Shown here: positions 45,252 to 54,568 of the stretch, one piece after another | Position numbering within the stretch: position 1 is the first letter of the stretch | Layout: each line of letters begins with the position of its first letter | Origin: Microvirga puerhi | GTDB lineage: Bacteria; Pseudomonadota; Alphaproteobacteria; Rhizobiales; Beijerinckiaceae | Assembly: GCF_020089865.1 (NCBI RefSeq) | Contig: NZ_JAIRBM010000001.1 | Span: 124,001 to 188,000 of the forward strand | Length of the DNA: 64,000 nucleotides | Direction: 5' to 3' | Notes under the pieces: model-generated | Databases searched by the model: none | Told to the model about the DNA's origin: nothing | What the model saw: only the letters and a program-made list of their open reading frames with translations | Translations under genes and position numbers: made by a program

Positions 45252-45956
45252 CTAGGGACGCTTGGGGATATCGAGGCCACGCTGCACGGCCGGACGGGCA
45301 AGACCACGCTCGAGCCAGGCTGGAACATGAACGAGAGAGTCGAAGGAGACGAGTTCCCGGGCTTCGTAGAAGCCGATCAGGTTTCTCACCCAACCCAGGA
45401 GGGAGATGTCGGCGATGGTGTACTCGTCGCCCATGATCCATTGGCGGCCAGTAAGGCGGGTTTCGAGGACTCCAAGAAGCCGCTGCGATTCGGCGCGGTA
45501 GCGTTCGAGAGGGCGCTTATCTTCGATCTCGCGTCCTGCGAATTTGTTGAAATAGCCGAGTTGGCCGAACATCGGGCCGACGGCTGCCATCTGAAAGAAC
45601 ACCCACTGGATGGTCTCGTAGCGGAGCGCGGGATCGGACGGCAGGAGCTTGCCGGTCTTCTCGGCGAGATAGAGCAGGATCGCGCCGGATTCGAACAAGG
45701 CGAGCGGCTTGCCACCGGGGCCGTTGGGATCGATGATGGCAGGGATCTTTCCGTTCGGATTGAGAGACAGGAATTCGGGGGTCCATGTCTCGTTCTGGCC
45801 GATGTTGATGGTGTGCGGCTCGTAAGGAATGCCGAGTTCCTCAAGCGCAATGGACACCTTGACGCCATTCGGCGTGGGCAACGAGTAGAGCTGCAGGCGA
45901 TCAGGGTGCTGGGCCGGCCAGCGGGAGGTAATCGGAAAGGCGGAGAGATCTGACAT
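45252..45956 (-). CDS. Glutathione S-transferase family protein
   Basis: A 234-residue GST. The N-terminal thioredoxin-like domain has YSLPTPNGVKVSIALEELG and the GSH-contact FESGAILLYLAEK; the C-terminal helical domain has GDEYTIADISLLGW. The pattern is that of the YfcG/YghU (Nu-class) group in bacteria, which shows disulphide-bond reductase activity. Start chosen at ATG 45956; longer in-frame starts run through the divergent M20 gene and are rejected. It stands alone. Confidence 0.88.
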   Translation of the reverse strand: MSDLSAFPITSRWPAQHPDRLQLYSLPTPNGVKVSIALEELGIPYEPHTINIGQNETWTPEFLSLNPNGKIPAIIDPNGPGGKPLALFESGAILLYLAEKTGKLLPSDPALRYETIQWVFFQMAAVGPMFGQLGYFNKFAGREIEDKRPLERYRAESQRLLGVLETRLTGRQWIMGDEYTIADISLLGWVRNLIGFYEARELVSFDSLVHVPAWLERGLARPAVQRGLDIPKRP

Positions 45957-46142
45957 CCAAGACTCCGGTTGTTGGTGGGCGCCATCGGGACCGAGCAAGG
46001 CGCTGCCGTCAAGAGAAGAAAAGCACAGGGCAGCTATGCTGGTTCGACTGATCGGTATCGGGCTTTTCGGCGAGGGCTTGAGATCGTAGGAAAGCACTGG
46101 GTCCGCCCGGGAAATGGTCGGCCCGTATGGAGTGGGGTGCTC

Positions 46143-47291
46143 ATGTTCCTGACAAACCAAGACATGGTCGAGCTGGCGGAATGGCGTCGTAAGCTCCACA
46201 GGATGCCCGAGCTCTCCGGTCAGGAGGCCGGGACCGCAAGCGAGGTAAGGGAGTTTTTGCAGGCGACGGGGCCGAACCGCATCGTGACAGGCCTCGGCGG
46301 ACATGGCGTGGCGGTTGTCTATGAAGGCTACGAGGCCGGGCCGACCGTGATGGTCCGCGCCGAACTCGATGCCCTTCCGATCGAGGAAATCTCGGCATTC
46401 CCCCACCGCTCGGCCGTTCCCGGCAAAGCTCATCTGTGTGGCCATGACGGCCATATGGCGATCCTGGCGGCACTCGGGCGTGGACTGGGTCGGCAACGCC
46501 CCCAGCGTGGGCGGGCTATCCTCATCTTTCAGCCAGCCGAAGAGGACGGGTCCGGCGCTGCGGCCGTGGTGAACGACCCCAAATTTCGGGAAATCATGCC
46601 CGATATGGTGTTTGCACTTCATAATCTGCCTGGGATGCCCCTCGGCAGAGTCGCCCTCACCGAAGGGCCAGTCGCCTGCGCGTCGAGGGGCATACGGATC
46701 ACCCTCACAGGAAAGACAGCTCACGCATCCATGCCGGAATTCGGGCTCTCGCCGGTCAATGCCGTCGCTCAGCTGATGCCGGCCCTGACGGCACTCGGCA
46801 GCGGTGGCCCTTTGGACGACATCTTCTCGATGGTGACGGTCACGCACGCGCGGATCGGCGAGCCCGCCTTCGGGGTAGCGCCCGGCCATGCCGAGATCTG
46901 GGCGACGTTGCGGACCTTAGTCGATGCGCGCATGGATGATCTGCGGAGCCGGGCCGAGGACTTAGTTCTGAAGGTTGCCCAATCAGCCGGTCTTGGCGTC
47001 GATATTGCTTATCGTGATGTGTTTCGGCATTGCGAGAACGCGCCTGAGGCCGTGGCGTGTCTCCGGCAAGCCTTGGACGCTGAAGGTGTGAAGCACGACC
47101 GTGGGGATCTGCCGATGCGGCCTTCCGAGGATTTCGGGCGCTTCGGCGATCATGCTCCGGCCGCCATGTTCTTCCTGGGGGCAGGGGAAGGCCACCCGAG
47201 CCTCCACAATCCGGACTATGATTTCCCGGATGACCTGATCGAGATCGGTGCTCGCGTCTTCATGCGCGCGATCCGCGACCTGCTGGGATAG
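46143..47291 (+). CDS. M20 family amidohydrolase (HipO/AmaA-like)
   Basis: A 382-residue metal-dependent aminoacylase/hippurate hydrolase-like enzyme. Ligand motifs: ELDALPI, CGHDGHM, QPAEED, and the late HNPDYDFPDD. The dimerisation domain lies at about 180-290. Start at ATG 46143 is preferred; the upstream 58 in-frame codons carry no pattern. It removes acyl groups from N-acyl amino acids in the cytoplasm. It is divergent from the GST gene and stands alone. Confidence 0.87.
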   Translation: MFLTNQDMVELAEWRRKLHRMPELSGQEAGTASEVREFLQATGPNRIVTGLGGHGVAVVYEGYEAGPTVMVRAELDALPIEEISAFPHRSAVPGKAHLCGHDGHMAILAALGRGLGRQRPQRGRAILIFQPAEEDGSGAAAVVNDPKFREIMPDMVFALHNLPGMPLGRVALTEGPVACASRGIRITLTGKTAHASMPEFGLSPVNAVAQLMPALTALGSGGPLDDIFSMVTVTHARIGEPAFGVAPGHAEIWATLRTLVDARMDDLRSRAEDLVLKVAQSAGLGVDIAYRDVFRHCENAPEAVACLRQALDAEGVKHDRGDLPMRPSEDFGRFGDHAPAAMFFLGAGEGHPSLHNPDYDFPDDLIEIGARVFMRAIRDLLG

Positions 47292-47547
47292 GGCGGCAGC
47301 CTTCGAAGAGCATTTATCGCCGAGGAAGAGGGGCGGCAGCTGCAACGCGCCGCGGGATTAATCCCGATCTTCCGCAACAATTTTCTCGAAGAGTGGGAAC
47401 ACGCATCCCCTCAATCGGCTTGATCTTGCGGTCGTCTACGCCTGCAGCGTGGCGACCGCCCCTGAAATCGTCTCTTGACCGAGCTGTGACGTTGCCGGGG
47501 CACCGCCCCGAAGATCCGGCGCGTCGATGTCGAAAGGAATGGCAGCC

Positions 47548-48141
47548 ATGACGACACCCAAACGGACCAATGAAGCCCCGGCTCCTCAGGGCAGCCAACC
47601 CTGGCTTCATCAGCATGGGCGGGAGATCCAGGCGTTTGGAACCGTGAGGCAGTTCCCGATTGGCCTGTCATACGATACGCGTCTTTATTCCTGCGAAAGG
47701 CTGAACCGGATCCTCGCCGATTCGCAAATTCTCTATGCTCTCTACAAGAAGCATCATTGGCTGATGCGTGGGCCGACGTTCTACCAGCTCCATCTGCTGC
47801 TCGATAAGCATGCGGAGGAGCAGAACAAGCTGATCGATGAGGTCGCCGAGCGGGTGCAGACCCTGGGCGGCATTGCCATCGGCGATCCCAGGCAAGTTGC
47901 CGAGATCACGCACGTTCCGAGGGCGCCAAACGGTTGCGAAGAGGTTCCGGCGATGCTCTCGCGATTGCTCGAAGCGCATGAGATCATTTTGATCAATGCC
48001 CATGATGCGGCGAAGCGCGTGATGGATCTCGGAGATGATGGCACGAACGATCTTATCGTCTCGAATGTGATCCGCACCAATGAGCTCCAGGCTTGGTTCC
48101 TCGTCGAGCACCTGGTCGATACTCCCCTCGTACGGGCCTAG
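47548..48141 (+). CDS. dps: Dps family DNA-binding ferritin-like protein
   Basis: A 197-residue Dps/ferritin-like protein. The ferroxidase segment HWLMRGPTFYQLHLLLDKHAEE and the following helix EQNKLIDEVAERVQTLGG match the family (His and Asp/Glu at the dimer interface). An N-terminal extension of about 35 residues may touch DNA. Start is set at ATG 47548, where AAAGGA stands nine bases before; two in-frame ATGs at 47527 and 47539 are less well spaced. Dps stores iron and guards DNA against peroxide in stress or stationary phase. Confidence 0.9.
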   Translation: MTTPKRTNEAPAPQGSQPWLHQHGREIQAFGTVRQFPIGLSYDTRLYSCERLNRILADSQILYALYKKHHWLMRGPTFYQLHLLLDKHAEEQNKLIDEVAERVQTLGGIAIGDPRQVAEITHVPRAPNGCEEVPAMLSRLLEAHEIILINAHDAAKRVMDLGDDGTNDLIVSNVIRTNELQAWFLVEHLVDTPLVRA

Positions 48142-48320
48142 ACAGGCCAAAGTCCCGGAATTGGCGCCCGACGATGGGCGCCAATTCTGGCGCGAGGTGT
48201 CGGGCTGAACTGTATCCGGGCATCGACTGGCACCTTTGTCGCCGCGAGAATCCCCTCTATGATAGGGCAAGCCGTTGAATGACTTCGCGCAGGTTCCATG
48301 GCGCGAAGGAGGAGCAGTGG

Positions 48321-48833
48321 ATGACCCTATTCCGCCCGATCCGTCTCGCCGCTCTCGTCATGGTGCTCGTTCCCTTTCAGGTCACCGCTAAGGAGGCTCC
48401 GGCTCTGCCGAAGTCCATTAGGGACGCGTCGCGCGAGCAGATCGCGGCGACTCTGCCGGCTCCCATTCTGAATGCATTGCTGAACGCGAAGAACCGCAAG
48501 CAATTCGTCGCCACGACTGTTGAATTCGCACGGGCAAGTGCTGGAAAAGATAGTGTTCTCACAGAGACCGACGCCGGAAAGCTTCCTCCTGACGATCCCC
48601 GCGCTGCGCAAATCCACTATTATCTGAGCGTCCCTTATCTCCATGACTATTACACACCGGAGAAGCTTGGCAGTCGCTCGGTCCCTAGGATCCCCGTTCG
48701 CGAGATGGGACAGGTGGCGAGAGCCATCTGGGACAAGTTCGACACCAACCATGACGGCGTCCTGACCGGAGACGAACTCGCGCCACTGCGAGATGCACGA
48801 GGTACTCTCACGAGCGGGCAACCGCCGCTGTAA
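48321..48833 (+). CDS. Exported EF-hand protein
   Basis: A 170-residue protein with a signal peptide (MTLFRPIRLAALVMVLVPFQVTA, then KEAPAL) and one canonical calcium loop near the C terminus, DTNHDGVLTGDE (about residues 143-154). GGAGGAG precedes the ATG at 48321. EF-hand domains in bacterial periplasmic proteins bind calcium; the remainder is not recognised. It stands alone, 179 bp downstream of dps. Confidence 0.72.
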   Translation: MTLFRPIRLAALVMVLVPFQVTAKEAPALPKSIRDASREQIAATLPAPILNALLNAKNRKQFVATTVEFARASAGKDSVLTETDAGKLPPDDPRAAQIHYYLSVPYLHDYYTPEKLGSRSVPRIPVREMGQVARAIWDKFDTNHDGVLTGDELAPLRDARGTLTSGQPPL

Positions 48834-49182
48834 AGGGCCAATATCCGGAGATTGGGCCGACTCGGCCCTACTCGACGAGAAGTCGCCGGCCCGCACTTGC
48901 ACACCGGGGAGGGCGTCCCTATATCAGCCCTATCCCAGCGGACATTCTTGTGGACTGCGGAGCGGTGGGCGTCACCGCCAAGCTTCGCTGCGGTCGTGCC
49001 AGGACGGATGTAATCCGGCGCGGCCTGTTCCTGCGCTCGCCTGACGATGCGAGCGCCCGTCTGGTATCCAATCAGCCCAGGCCCGTAGCAGGCGCGGCGT
49101 GAGACGTGGAAAGCGTCCCGCCCGTTCGCCCCGGAGCCTGGGCTTTTCCTTTCCAGGTCGGTCCGATTTCCCGAACCTCCTG
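48834..49182. other. 349-bp intergenic region without a called gene
   Basis: Between the convergent EF-hand gene and the sugar-binding protein gene. An open frame runs over much of it on the plus strand without stops (ending near 49101) and its codons look protein-like, but there is no convincing start or ribosome site and I do not recognise the product. It may be the remnant of a small gene. No tRNA-like fold or T-rich terminator was found. Confidence 0.4.
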
Positions 49183-50121
49183 CTATTTCAGCATCGAGGC
49201 GACGTTTTCCTTCGTGACACGGTCGATGCCCGCATAGACGATGTCGTCGACCTTCTCGCCCTTCTTGAGCTTCAGGAGAATATCCATGGCCTTTTCGCCC
49301 ATCTCGTAGGGGCGCTGCCCGACGAGCGCATTGGCGTAGCCATCCCGCAGCAGCTCCAACTGCACCTTCAGGGTGTCGGCCACCACAAGGGTGAACTTGC
49401 CCTGATCCATGGCAGCCTTGTTCTTGTTCACGAAGCTCTTGTAGGCCTCGGGGACGAACATCGGCCAGCCGCCCACGGGGATGATTGCCCCAAGGTCAGG
49501 ATTGGCGGTCTTGAGATCCTGCATTTGTTGGACGGCGAGCGCGAGATCGTCGTTGCAGTAGGTCGGCGAGCCGGACACCTCTGTCCATTTCGAACCCTTC
49601 AGGGCATCCCGCACGCCTTCGACGCGCTCCTTCAGGTTGGCAGCGGCGGGGCCACCCGACACCATCGCATACTTGCCGCCGTCGGGACGCAGCTTCAGGA
49701 GCTCCTCGCCGAGAGCCCGGCCCATGGCACGGTTGTCCGTGCCCACATGCGCTTGGCGCACTGAGCCGGGAGCGTCCGCATCGAAGGTGATGACCGGAAT
49801 GCCAGCGTCACGAGCCGCCTTGATCACGCGCACTGCCGCTGCTGCATCCGAGACGGAGATGGCAATGCCGTCCACTTTCTGGCTGATGAGATCCTGAATG
49901 ATCTGCACCTGGCTCGCAGGCTCGTGTTCGACCGGACCTTTGTAGATACACTCGACATTTCCGAGCTCCTTCGCCCGCTTCATGCATCCGTCGCGGGAGA
50001 GGTCGAAGTAGGGATTGTTCATCGCCTTCGGAACGATGGCGAATTTATAGGTCTGCTGTGCCATCGCGGGGGCGGTCAGCACTGCAATCGTGGCAGCAGC
50101 AAAGATCAGTCGCTTCAACAT
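49183..50121 (-). CDS. Sugar ABC transporter substrate-binding protein
   Basis: A 312-residue periplasmic binding protein of the ribose/galactose (Peripla_BP_4) type. Signal peptide MLKRLIFAAATIAVLTAPAMA. The sugar pocket region (KAMNNPYFDLSRDGC, IISxSDAAAA, TFDADAP) follows the RbsB/FrcB pattern. It is the last gene of the ABC operon (ATPase, permease, binding protein), and lies in a locus with FucU, a lactonase and an aldose dehydrogenase; L-fucose or a similar sugar is inferred. Confidence 0.9.
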   Translation of the reverse strand: MLKRLIFAAATIAVLTAPAMAQQTYKFAIVPKAMNNPYFDLSRDGCMKRAKELGNVECIYKGPVEHEPASQVQIIQDLISQKVDGIAISVSDAAAAVRVIKAARDAGIPVITFDADAPGSVRQAHVGTDNRAMGRALGEELLKLRPDGGKYAMVSGGPAAANLKERVEGVRDALKGSKWTEVSGSPTYCNDDLALAVQQMQDLKTANPDLGAIIPVGGWPMFVPEAYKSFVNKNKAAMDQGKFTLVVADTLKVQLELLRDGYANALVGQRPYEMGEKAMDILLKLKKGEKVDDIVYAGIDRVTKENVASMLK

Positions 50122-50237
50122 GTTCTTCCTCCTGGTTGGCTTCGCTCCGCGACCGGAGTCTCATGGTCGGCTTCTGGCGGCCGCTATGCCTCGTTATCCT
50201 CGTCGGCAGGACCCTGCTTGGGCGAGGATTACGGGGG

Positions 50238-51296
50238 TCAAGGCGTCATCCGCATGGTCCTCAGGCGATCGACGAGCACCGCGAGAATGATGATGCAGCC
50301 CACGAGCACGATCTGCCAGTAAGCATTGATGCCGGCGAGCACGAGGCCGTTGCGGATCACTTCGATGAGGAGGGCGCCGATCACCGCGCCGGCCGGCCCG
50401 CCGACGCCTCCGGTGAGGTTCGCGCCCCCGATGACCGCTGCCGCGATGATCGTCAGTTCATAGCCCGTAGCGAGGTTCGCCGGAGCAGAACCGAGCCATC
50501 CCACCATGAGAATTCCCGCAAAACCTGCCGAGAGAGCACATAGGACGTAGACCGCAACTTTCACGCGCTCGACGGCGATGCCCGTCAGTGCAGCCGCCCG
50601 CTCATTCCCGCCAAGTGCAAAGATATGACGTCCGAATGCGGTATGATGCAGCACAACGCCGACGATCACGGCAAGAACGAGAAGATAGATGATTGCGACG
50701 GGGATGCCGCCCAAATTGCCATCGGTAATCGCATAGAAAAGGTCGACATCGGGCCCGGTTGGAGCCTGTCCGCGCCCTTCGGTGACCGCATAGGCAAGAC
50801 CGCGCACGATCGACAGCATGCCAAGTGTTGTGACGAAGGGAGAGAGACCGACGCGGGCGATGAGAAATCCGTTGGCCAAGCCGATCAGGAGAGCGACACC
50901 GAGGCCCGCGCCCAAGGACAAAAGCATCCCAGCCAGAGGAATGCTGTCGAGCACAGTCCCGTTGACGGCTTGCATGACGATGGCGCAGATGATTGCCGAG
51001 AGGGCCATAGTCGACCCGACGGATAGATCGATGCCTCCCGTCACGATCACAAGCGTGACGCCCAGCGTCACAATGCCCACGAACGAAAAGTTCTTCGCCA
51101 CATTCGCGAGGTTGCCTGAGCTAAGGAAGGCCGGACTCAGGAGCGACATGACGACCATGATCACTACGAGAGCAGTCGCGACGTAGGCCGTCTGGCTGGC
51201 GAAGAAGCCACGGCGCCACCATGGAGCGCGTCCCACATTCGAAAAATCGTTGTCGTCGGCTTTAGCGTTGGTCACGGAAGACAGGTCGCTCATCAT
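50238..51296 (-). CDS. Sugar ABC transporter permease, RbsC type
   Basis: A 352-residue permease of the ribose/AraH/RbsC branch, with about ten membrane segments and the motif GGIDLSVG (ATP-driven sugar import signature) near residue 85 and GANLTGGVGG late. Start at ATG 51296 is chosen because it overlaps the ATPase stop by 4 bp (ATGA); the 37-codon upstream form lies inside the ATPase gene. Confidence 0.9.
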   Translation of the reverse strand: MMSDLSSVTNAKADDNDFSNVGRAPWWRRGFFASQTAYVATALVVIMVVMSLLSPAFLSSGNLANVAKNFSFVGIVTLGVTLVIVTGGIDLSVGSTMALSAIICAIVMQAVNGTVLDSIPLAGMLLSLGAGLGVALLIGLANGFLIARVGLSPFVTTLGMLSIVRGLAYAVTEGRGQAPTGPDVDLFYAITDGNLGGIPVAIIYLLVLAVIVGVVLHHTAFGRHIFALGGNERAAALTGIAVERVKVAVYVLCALSAGFAGILMVGWLGSAPANLATGYELTIIAAAVIGGANLTGGVGGPAGAVIGALLIEVIRNGLVLAGINAYWQIVLVGCIIILAVLVDRLRTMRMTP

Positions 51297-52033
51297 GCCG
51301 CCTCCTTGGCGCCTGTGATCAGAGCCGTGACCTCCTCGGGACTCGAATCGCCTATCGGTTTGTCGGCGACCTTTACGCCACGCCGCATCACCACGACGCG
51401 TTCGCAAACGGAGAAGACGTCTGGCATGCGATGCGAAATCAGAATGACGGCGATTCCTGCATCCTTCAACCGATGGATCAGATCCAGGACCTCTGCCACC
51501 TGCCTGACGGAAATTGCGGCCGTGGGTTCGTCCATAAGGATCAGCTTGGCCTTTGCCAATCGCGTGCGGGCGATGGCCACGGCCTGCCGCTGGCCACCGG
51601 ACATGGCTCTGACAAGATCGTCAGGTCGTGTTTCGGACTTGAGTTCGCGAAAGAGTTCTGCCGTTCGTCGGTTCATCGCCGCATGGTCAAGGAACGCGAA
51701 CGGTCCAACCCTTCGCTTGAGCTCCCGGCCGAGAAAGACATTTGCGGAGGCAGTCAGGTTATCCGCAAGGGCAAGGTGCTGATAGACAACCTCGATCCCC
51801 ACCGAGCGGGCGTCGATGGGCCTCGCGAAATGCACCTCGCGGTCTTCGAACAGGATCCTGCCATGGGAAGGCGGGAAATTGCCCGCAATGATCTTCACGA
51901 GCGTGGACTTTCCTGCGCCGTTATCCCCCATTAAACCGACGACTTCACCGGGCCTGATCGTCAGGTTCACCTGCGACAAGGCCCGAATGGCGCCAAATTC
52001 CTTTCCGACATTTTCTAGGATAAGGAGTGACAA
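51293..52033 (-). CDS. Sugar ABC transporter ATPase, single domain (FrcA-like)
   Basis: A 246-residue ATPase with one nucleotide-binding domain: Walker A GDNGAGKST, signature MSGGQRQ, Walker B LILMDEPTAA and H-loop SHRM. Ribose/galactose systems usually have a two-domain ATPase of about 500 residues; a single-domain form is typical of FrcA of Sinorhizobium. It is the first gene of the importer operon and starts 167 bp downstream of the lactonase. Confidence 0.88.
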   Translation of the reverse strand: MSLLILENVGKEFGAIRALSQVNLTIRPGEVVGLMGDNGAGKSTLVKIIAGNFPPSHGRILFEDREVHFARPIDARSVGIEVVYQHLALADNLTASANVFLGRELKRRVGPFAFLDHAAMNRRTAELFRELKSETRPDDLVRAMSGGQRQAVAIARTRLAKAKLILMDEPTAAISVRQVAEVLDLIHRLKDAGIAVILISHRMPDVFSVCERVVVMRRGVKVADKPIGDSSPEEVTALITGAKEAA

Positions 52034-52200
52034 GGCCGGTTCCCTTCCCTGAAAGCTTATTCTTGATCTTCAAAGCGTTTGCGCGCAACCGGATATGAGT
52101 ATGAGACGAAGGATGGCATCATCTGCGCCTTCGGCCGCGGCAGTCGCAAGCCAGCTTCGATCGCGAGCGACGAAGATTCCGGGCGTCTCATGTATGATCG

Positions 52201-53067
52201 TCAGCATCGCATAGCTCGATCTTGATATCGCTGTCGGTTCTCGCCAAGTCGATAAAAGGCAAGGGCGTTTAGGCCGAAAACGGCCTCGTGATATTCTGCT
52301 GGAACGAAGTCCATGCACATGGCGAGCCAGTCGCCATACTCGCCCGCAAGGCGCAGAACCGGCCAGTCGCTGCCCCACAGAATGCGATCTGCCCCGAAAA
52401 GATCGAAGAGGGTCTCCACATAGGGTCGAAGCGCTGCCGCTTCCGGTCTTTGTCCCGCCTCCGTCAACAGGCCGGACAGCTTGCAATGGACGTGCGGCAG
52501 GGCCGCGAGCCGCGCCATGTCGGACCGCCAGTCGTGCATGTGACCGCTCGCGATCAGCGGCTTGGCACCATGGTCGATCACGATGGGGAGGTTCGGATGC
52601 CGCTTGGCAAACGCCGTCAGTGCTCTCAGATGCGGTGGCATCACCAGTGCATCGAAGCAGATCTGATGGCGCTTCATTGCCGCGATCGCGGGATTGAGCG
52701 CGGGATCGTCGATCCATCCGATATCCGCTATGTCCTGCAGCATCGGACGGAGGCTCTTGAGCTTTGGATGTGCAGCAAGGCGCGTGATCTGGGCCGGGGC
52801 CTCTTCCTTTTTTAGATCGACCCATCCGACAACGCCTAAAATGAACGCATGCTGATCCGCAAGCTGCAGCATGAACTCCGTATCGTCGAGAGACGAGAGG
52901 GACTGGACCAGTACTGTGCCGTCGATGCCATTGGCCGCTAGCAGAGGCTCGAGATCGGCTGGCAGGAAATCACGATGGATCGCCGCGAGCTTGGGCGGAG
53001 GCCATTGGCCGATGCGATTGCGCATCAGCCAGAAGTGCTGATGAGAATCGATCCGCATGAGGTTCAT
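52201..53067 (-). CDS. Amidohydrolase family sugar lactonase, L-fuconolactonase type
   Basis: A 288-residue TIM-barrel amidohydrolase of the COG3618 group (L-fucono-1,5-lactonase and relatives). The first metal motif is DSHQHFW at about residues 7-13; later ligands are VIDHGAK and GSDWPVL. It overlaps the aldose dehydrogenase stop by 4 bp, so both are co-translated. The pair makes a sugar lactone and opens it to the sugar acid. L-fucose is the best substrate guess, with L-rhamnose-like or D-arabinose-like sugars also possible. Confidence 0.85.
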   Translation of the reverse strand: MNLMRIDSHQHFWLMRNRIGQWPPPKLAAIHRDFLPADLEPLLAANGIDGTVLVQSLSSLDDTEFMLQLADQHAFILGVVGWVDLKKEEAPAQITRLAAHPKLKSLRPMLQDIADIGWIDDPALNPAIAAMKRHQICFDALVMPPHLRALTAFAKRHPNLPIVIDHGAKPLIASGHMHDWRSDMARLAALPHVHCKLSGLLTEAGQRPEAAALRPYVETLFDLFGADRILWGSDWPVLRLAGEYGDWLAMCMDFVPAEYHEAVFGLNALAFYRLGENRQRYQDRAMRC

Positions 53068-54077
53068 CCTTCCTCGGTCGGCACAGGCGCGTTCTCCGCC
53101 AGCAAACCTTGCTCCTTCAGAGTCTTCCAGAGCTGCGTCGGAACCGAGCCTTCAAACCAGGCGACATTCATCCGAAGCTGATCTGCCGTGCGGGCGCCTG
53201 TGGCGAGGGATATGACGGCCGGATGAGCCATCGGAAACCGAAGGGCTGCTACGGGTAAAGGCACGGCAAATTCGGCGCAGAAGGCCTTCAGGGCATGAAA
53301 TCGTTCGACGATATCGGCAGGGGCGTCTTCGTAGTTGAACTTGTTATTGCCAACCAGGAGGCCGGAATTGAAGGGTCCGGCGATGACGATGGCATTGCTC
53401 GCGCGGGCGCATTCGTCGAGCAGTGGAAGGCTTGCCTGCTCCAGCAACGTATAGCGGCCGGCCAGCATGGTGACGTCGAGGTCGAGTTCCTGCATGGCAT
53501 CATGAACGACCTCCGTCTCGTTGACGCCGAGGCCCACGGCCGTCACACGGCCGTCACCTCGAAGCTCGGAGAGCGCCTTGAACCCCCCGCCTTTCGTGAG
53601 CTGCGACCAAAAATGCTCGTGCCGATCCCGGTGCGTATAGCGTCCGATATCATGAATGTAGAGAATATCGATCTTGATGATGCCGAGGCGCTGCTGGCTG
53701 TGCTCGAAGGAGCGTAGGACGCCATCATAGGTGTAGTCAGGAGTGGGGCGAAAGGGCAGCGGCCGGATCCAGCCGTTCTCGTCCGCGCTGATTGTCTCGT
53801 CCGGTACCATGAGCCGACCGGCCTTGGTGCTGACGACATAGTCCCCCCGCTCCCGTTCGCAGAGCAGGGCGCCAAGGCGTCGTTCGGAGCGCGTGTAACC
53901 ATAATAGGGAGCCGTGTCGAAGTGGCGAATGCCGGCATCCCATGCGGCGGAGATCGTCTCCTCGGCCTCGGCAAAGCTGGTGGTGTGATAGAGGCCGCCC
54001 ATCGGTGCGGTGCCGAGACCCAGGACGGTGAGGCTCAGGTTTCTACGGGGCAGGGATCGGCGGTCGGAGGCTTTCAT
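53064..54077 (-). CDS. Aldo/keto reductase, L-fucose / D-threo-aldose 1-dehydrogenase type
   Basis: A 337-residue aldo/keto reductase. The catalytic set is Asp in FDTAPYYGYTRSE with its Tyr, Lys in STKAGRL and His in IHDIGRY. It belongs to the group holding D-threo-aldose (L-fucose) 1-dehydrogenase and pyridoxal 4-dehydrogenase. Start at ATG 54077; a longer in-frame start at 54107 is less convincing. It should oxidise the sugar at C1 to a lactone with NAD(P)+, feeding the lactonase downstream. First gene of the minus-strand catabolic operon; the operator cluster at 54409-54538 lies upstream. Confidence 0.85.
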   Translation of the reverse strand: MKASDRRSLPRRNLSLTVLGLGTAPMGGLYHTTSFAEAEETISAAWDAGIRHFDTAPYYGYTRSERRLGALLCERERGDYVVSTKAGRLMVPDETISADENGWIRPLPFRPTPDYTYDGVLRSFEHSQQRLGIIKIDILYIHDIGRYTHRDRHEHFWSQLTKGGGFKALSELRGDGRVTAVGLGVNETEVVHDAMQELDLDVTMLAGRYTLLEQASLPLLDECARASNAIVIAGPFNSGLLVGNNKFNYEDAPADIVERFHALKAFCAEFAVPLPVAALRFPMAHPAVISLATGARTADQLRMNVAWFEGSVPTQLWKTLKEQGLLAENAPVPTEEG

Positions 54078-54408
54078 GGACTGCCTTGTTGGAAGAGTGT
54101 GCGTCACGCGGGATAGGGTAGGTGTGGAGAGGGATGCCGGCCGCTCCGGGTCCTTCGCGTTCCGCCTCCATAGTCGGCATCATGTCCGCAATGATAAGTG
54201 TCACGATCTCTTCGACCTTCGGACGAGCATGGAGTGTTCTCGATCATCGTTGCCGATGGCTCGAGGCGTTGGCCGAGACAGGCGAGACGATCCTGCATCG
54301 TTCCTCCCGGTTTCGCTCTGGTGTCACCAGGCCAGCTCATTCTGCGCGGGCTTCTTCGGGTTCGGAGGCGATCAGGCCGTCCGAACAGGGGGATTATGTC
54401 CCCATCGT

Positions 54409-54538
54409 CAAATTGGTCAAGCCAATTTGGTCGGCACGGACGAGTCGGGCCCGATTGAGTATTGGCCAGGTGTGCCAATGCCTCTCGATAAGTCCAATTG
54501 TCATGCCAAGTGCAACTATCTATGGTAAGGCCAATTGT
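54409..54538. promoter_or_regulatory. Operator cluster between the aldose dehydrogenase and its FadR/GntR regulator
   Basis: This part of a 491-bp intergenic region (54078-54568) contains two clear palindromes. The first, 54409-54429, has 8-bp arms CAAATTGG and CCAATTTG around TCAAG. The second, 54461-54479, has 6-bp arms ATTGGC and GCCAAT around seven bases. A direct repeat CCAATTGT follows at 54494-54501 and 54531-54538. All share a CCAAT half-site. They lie upstream of both the dehydrogenase and the regulator and are the likely sites for the FadR-type regulator. The rest of the intergenic region shows no gene. Confidence 0.6.
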
Positions 54539-54568
54539 AACCATTCCTTCCGCATGCAACCATTGGCC

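Noticed and set aside
48834..49101. A small gene on the plus strand in the 48834-49182 gap
   Set aside because: The frame is open but has no clear start, ribosome site or recognisable domain; it is kept as a note in the region entry only.
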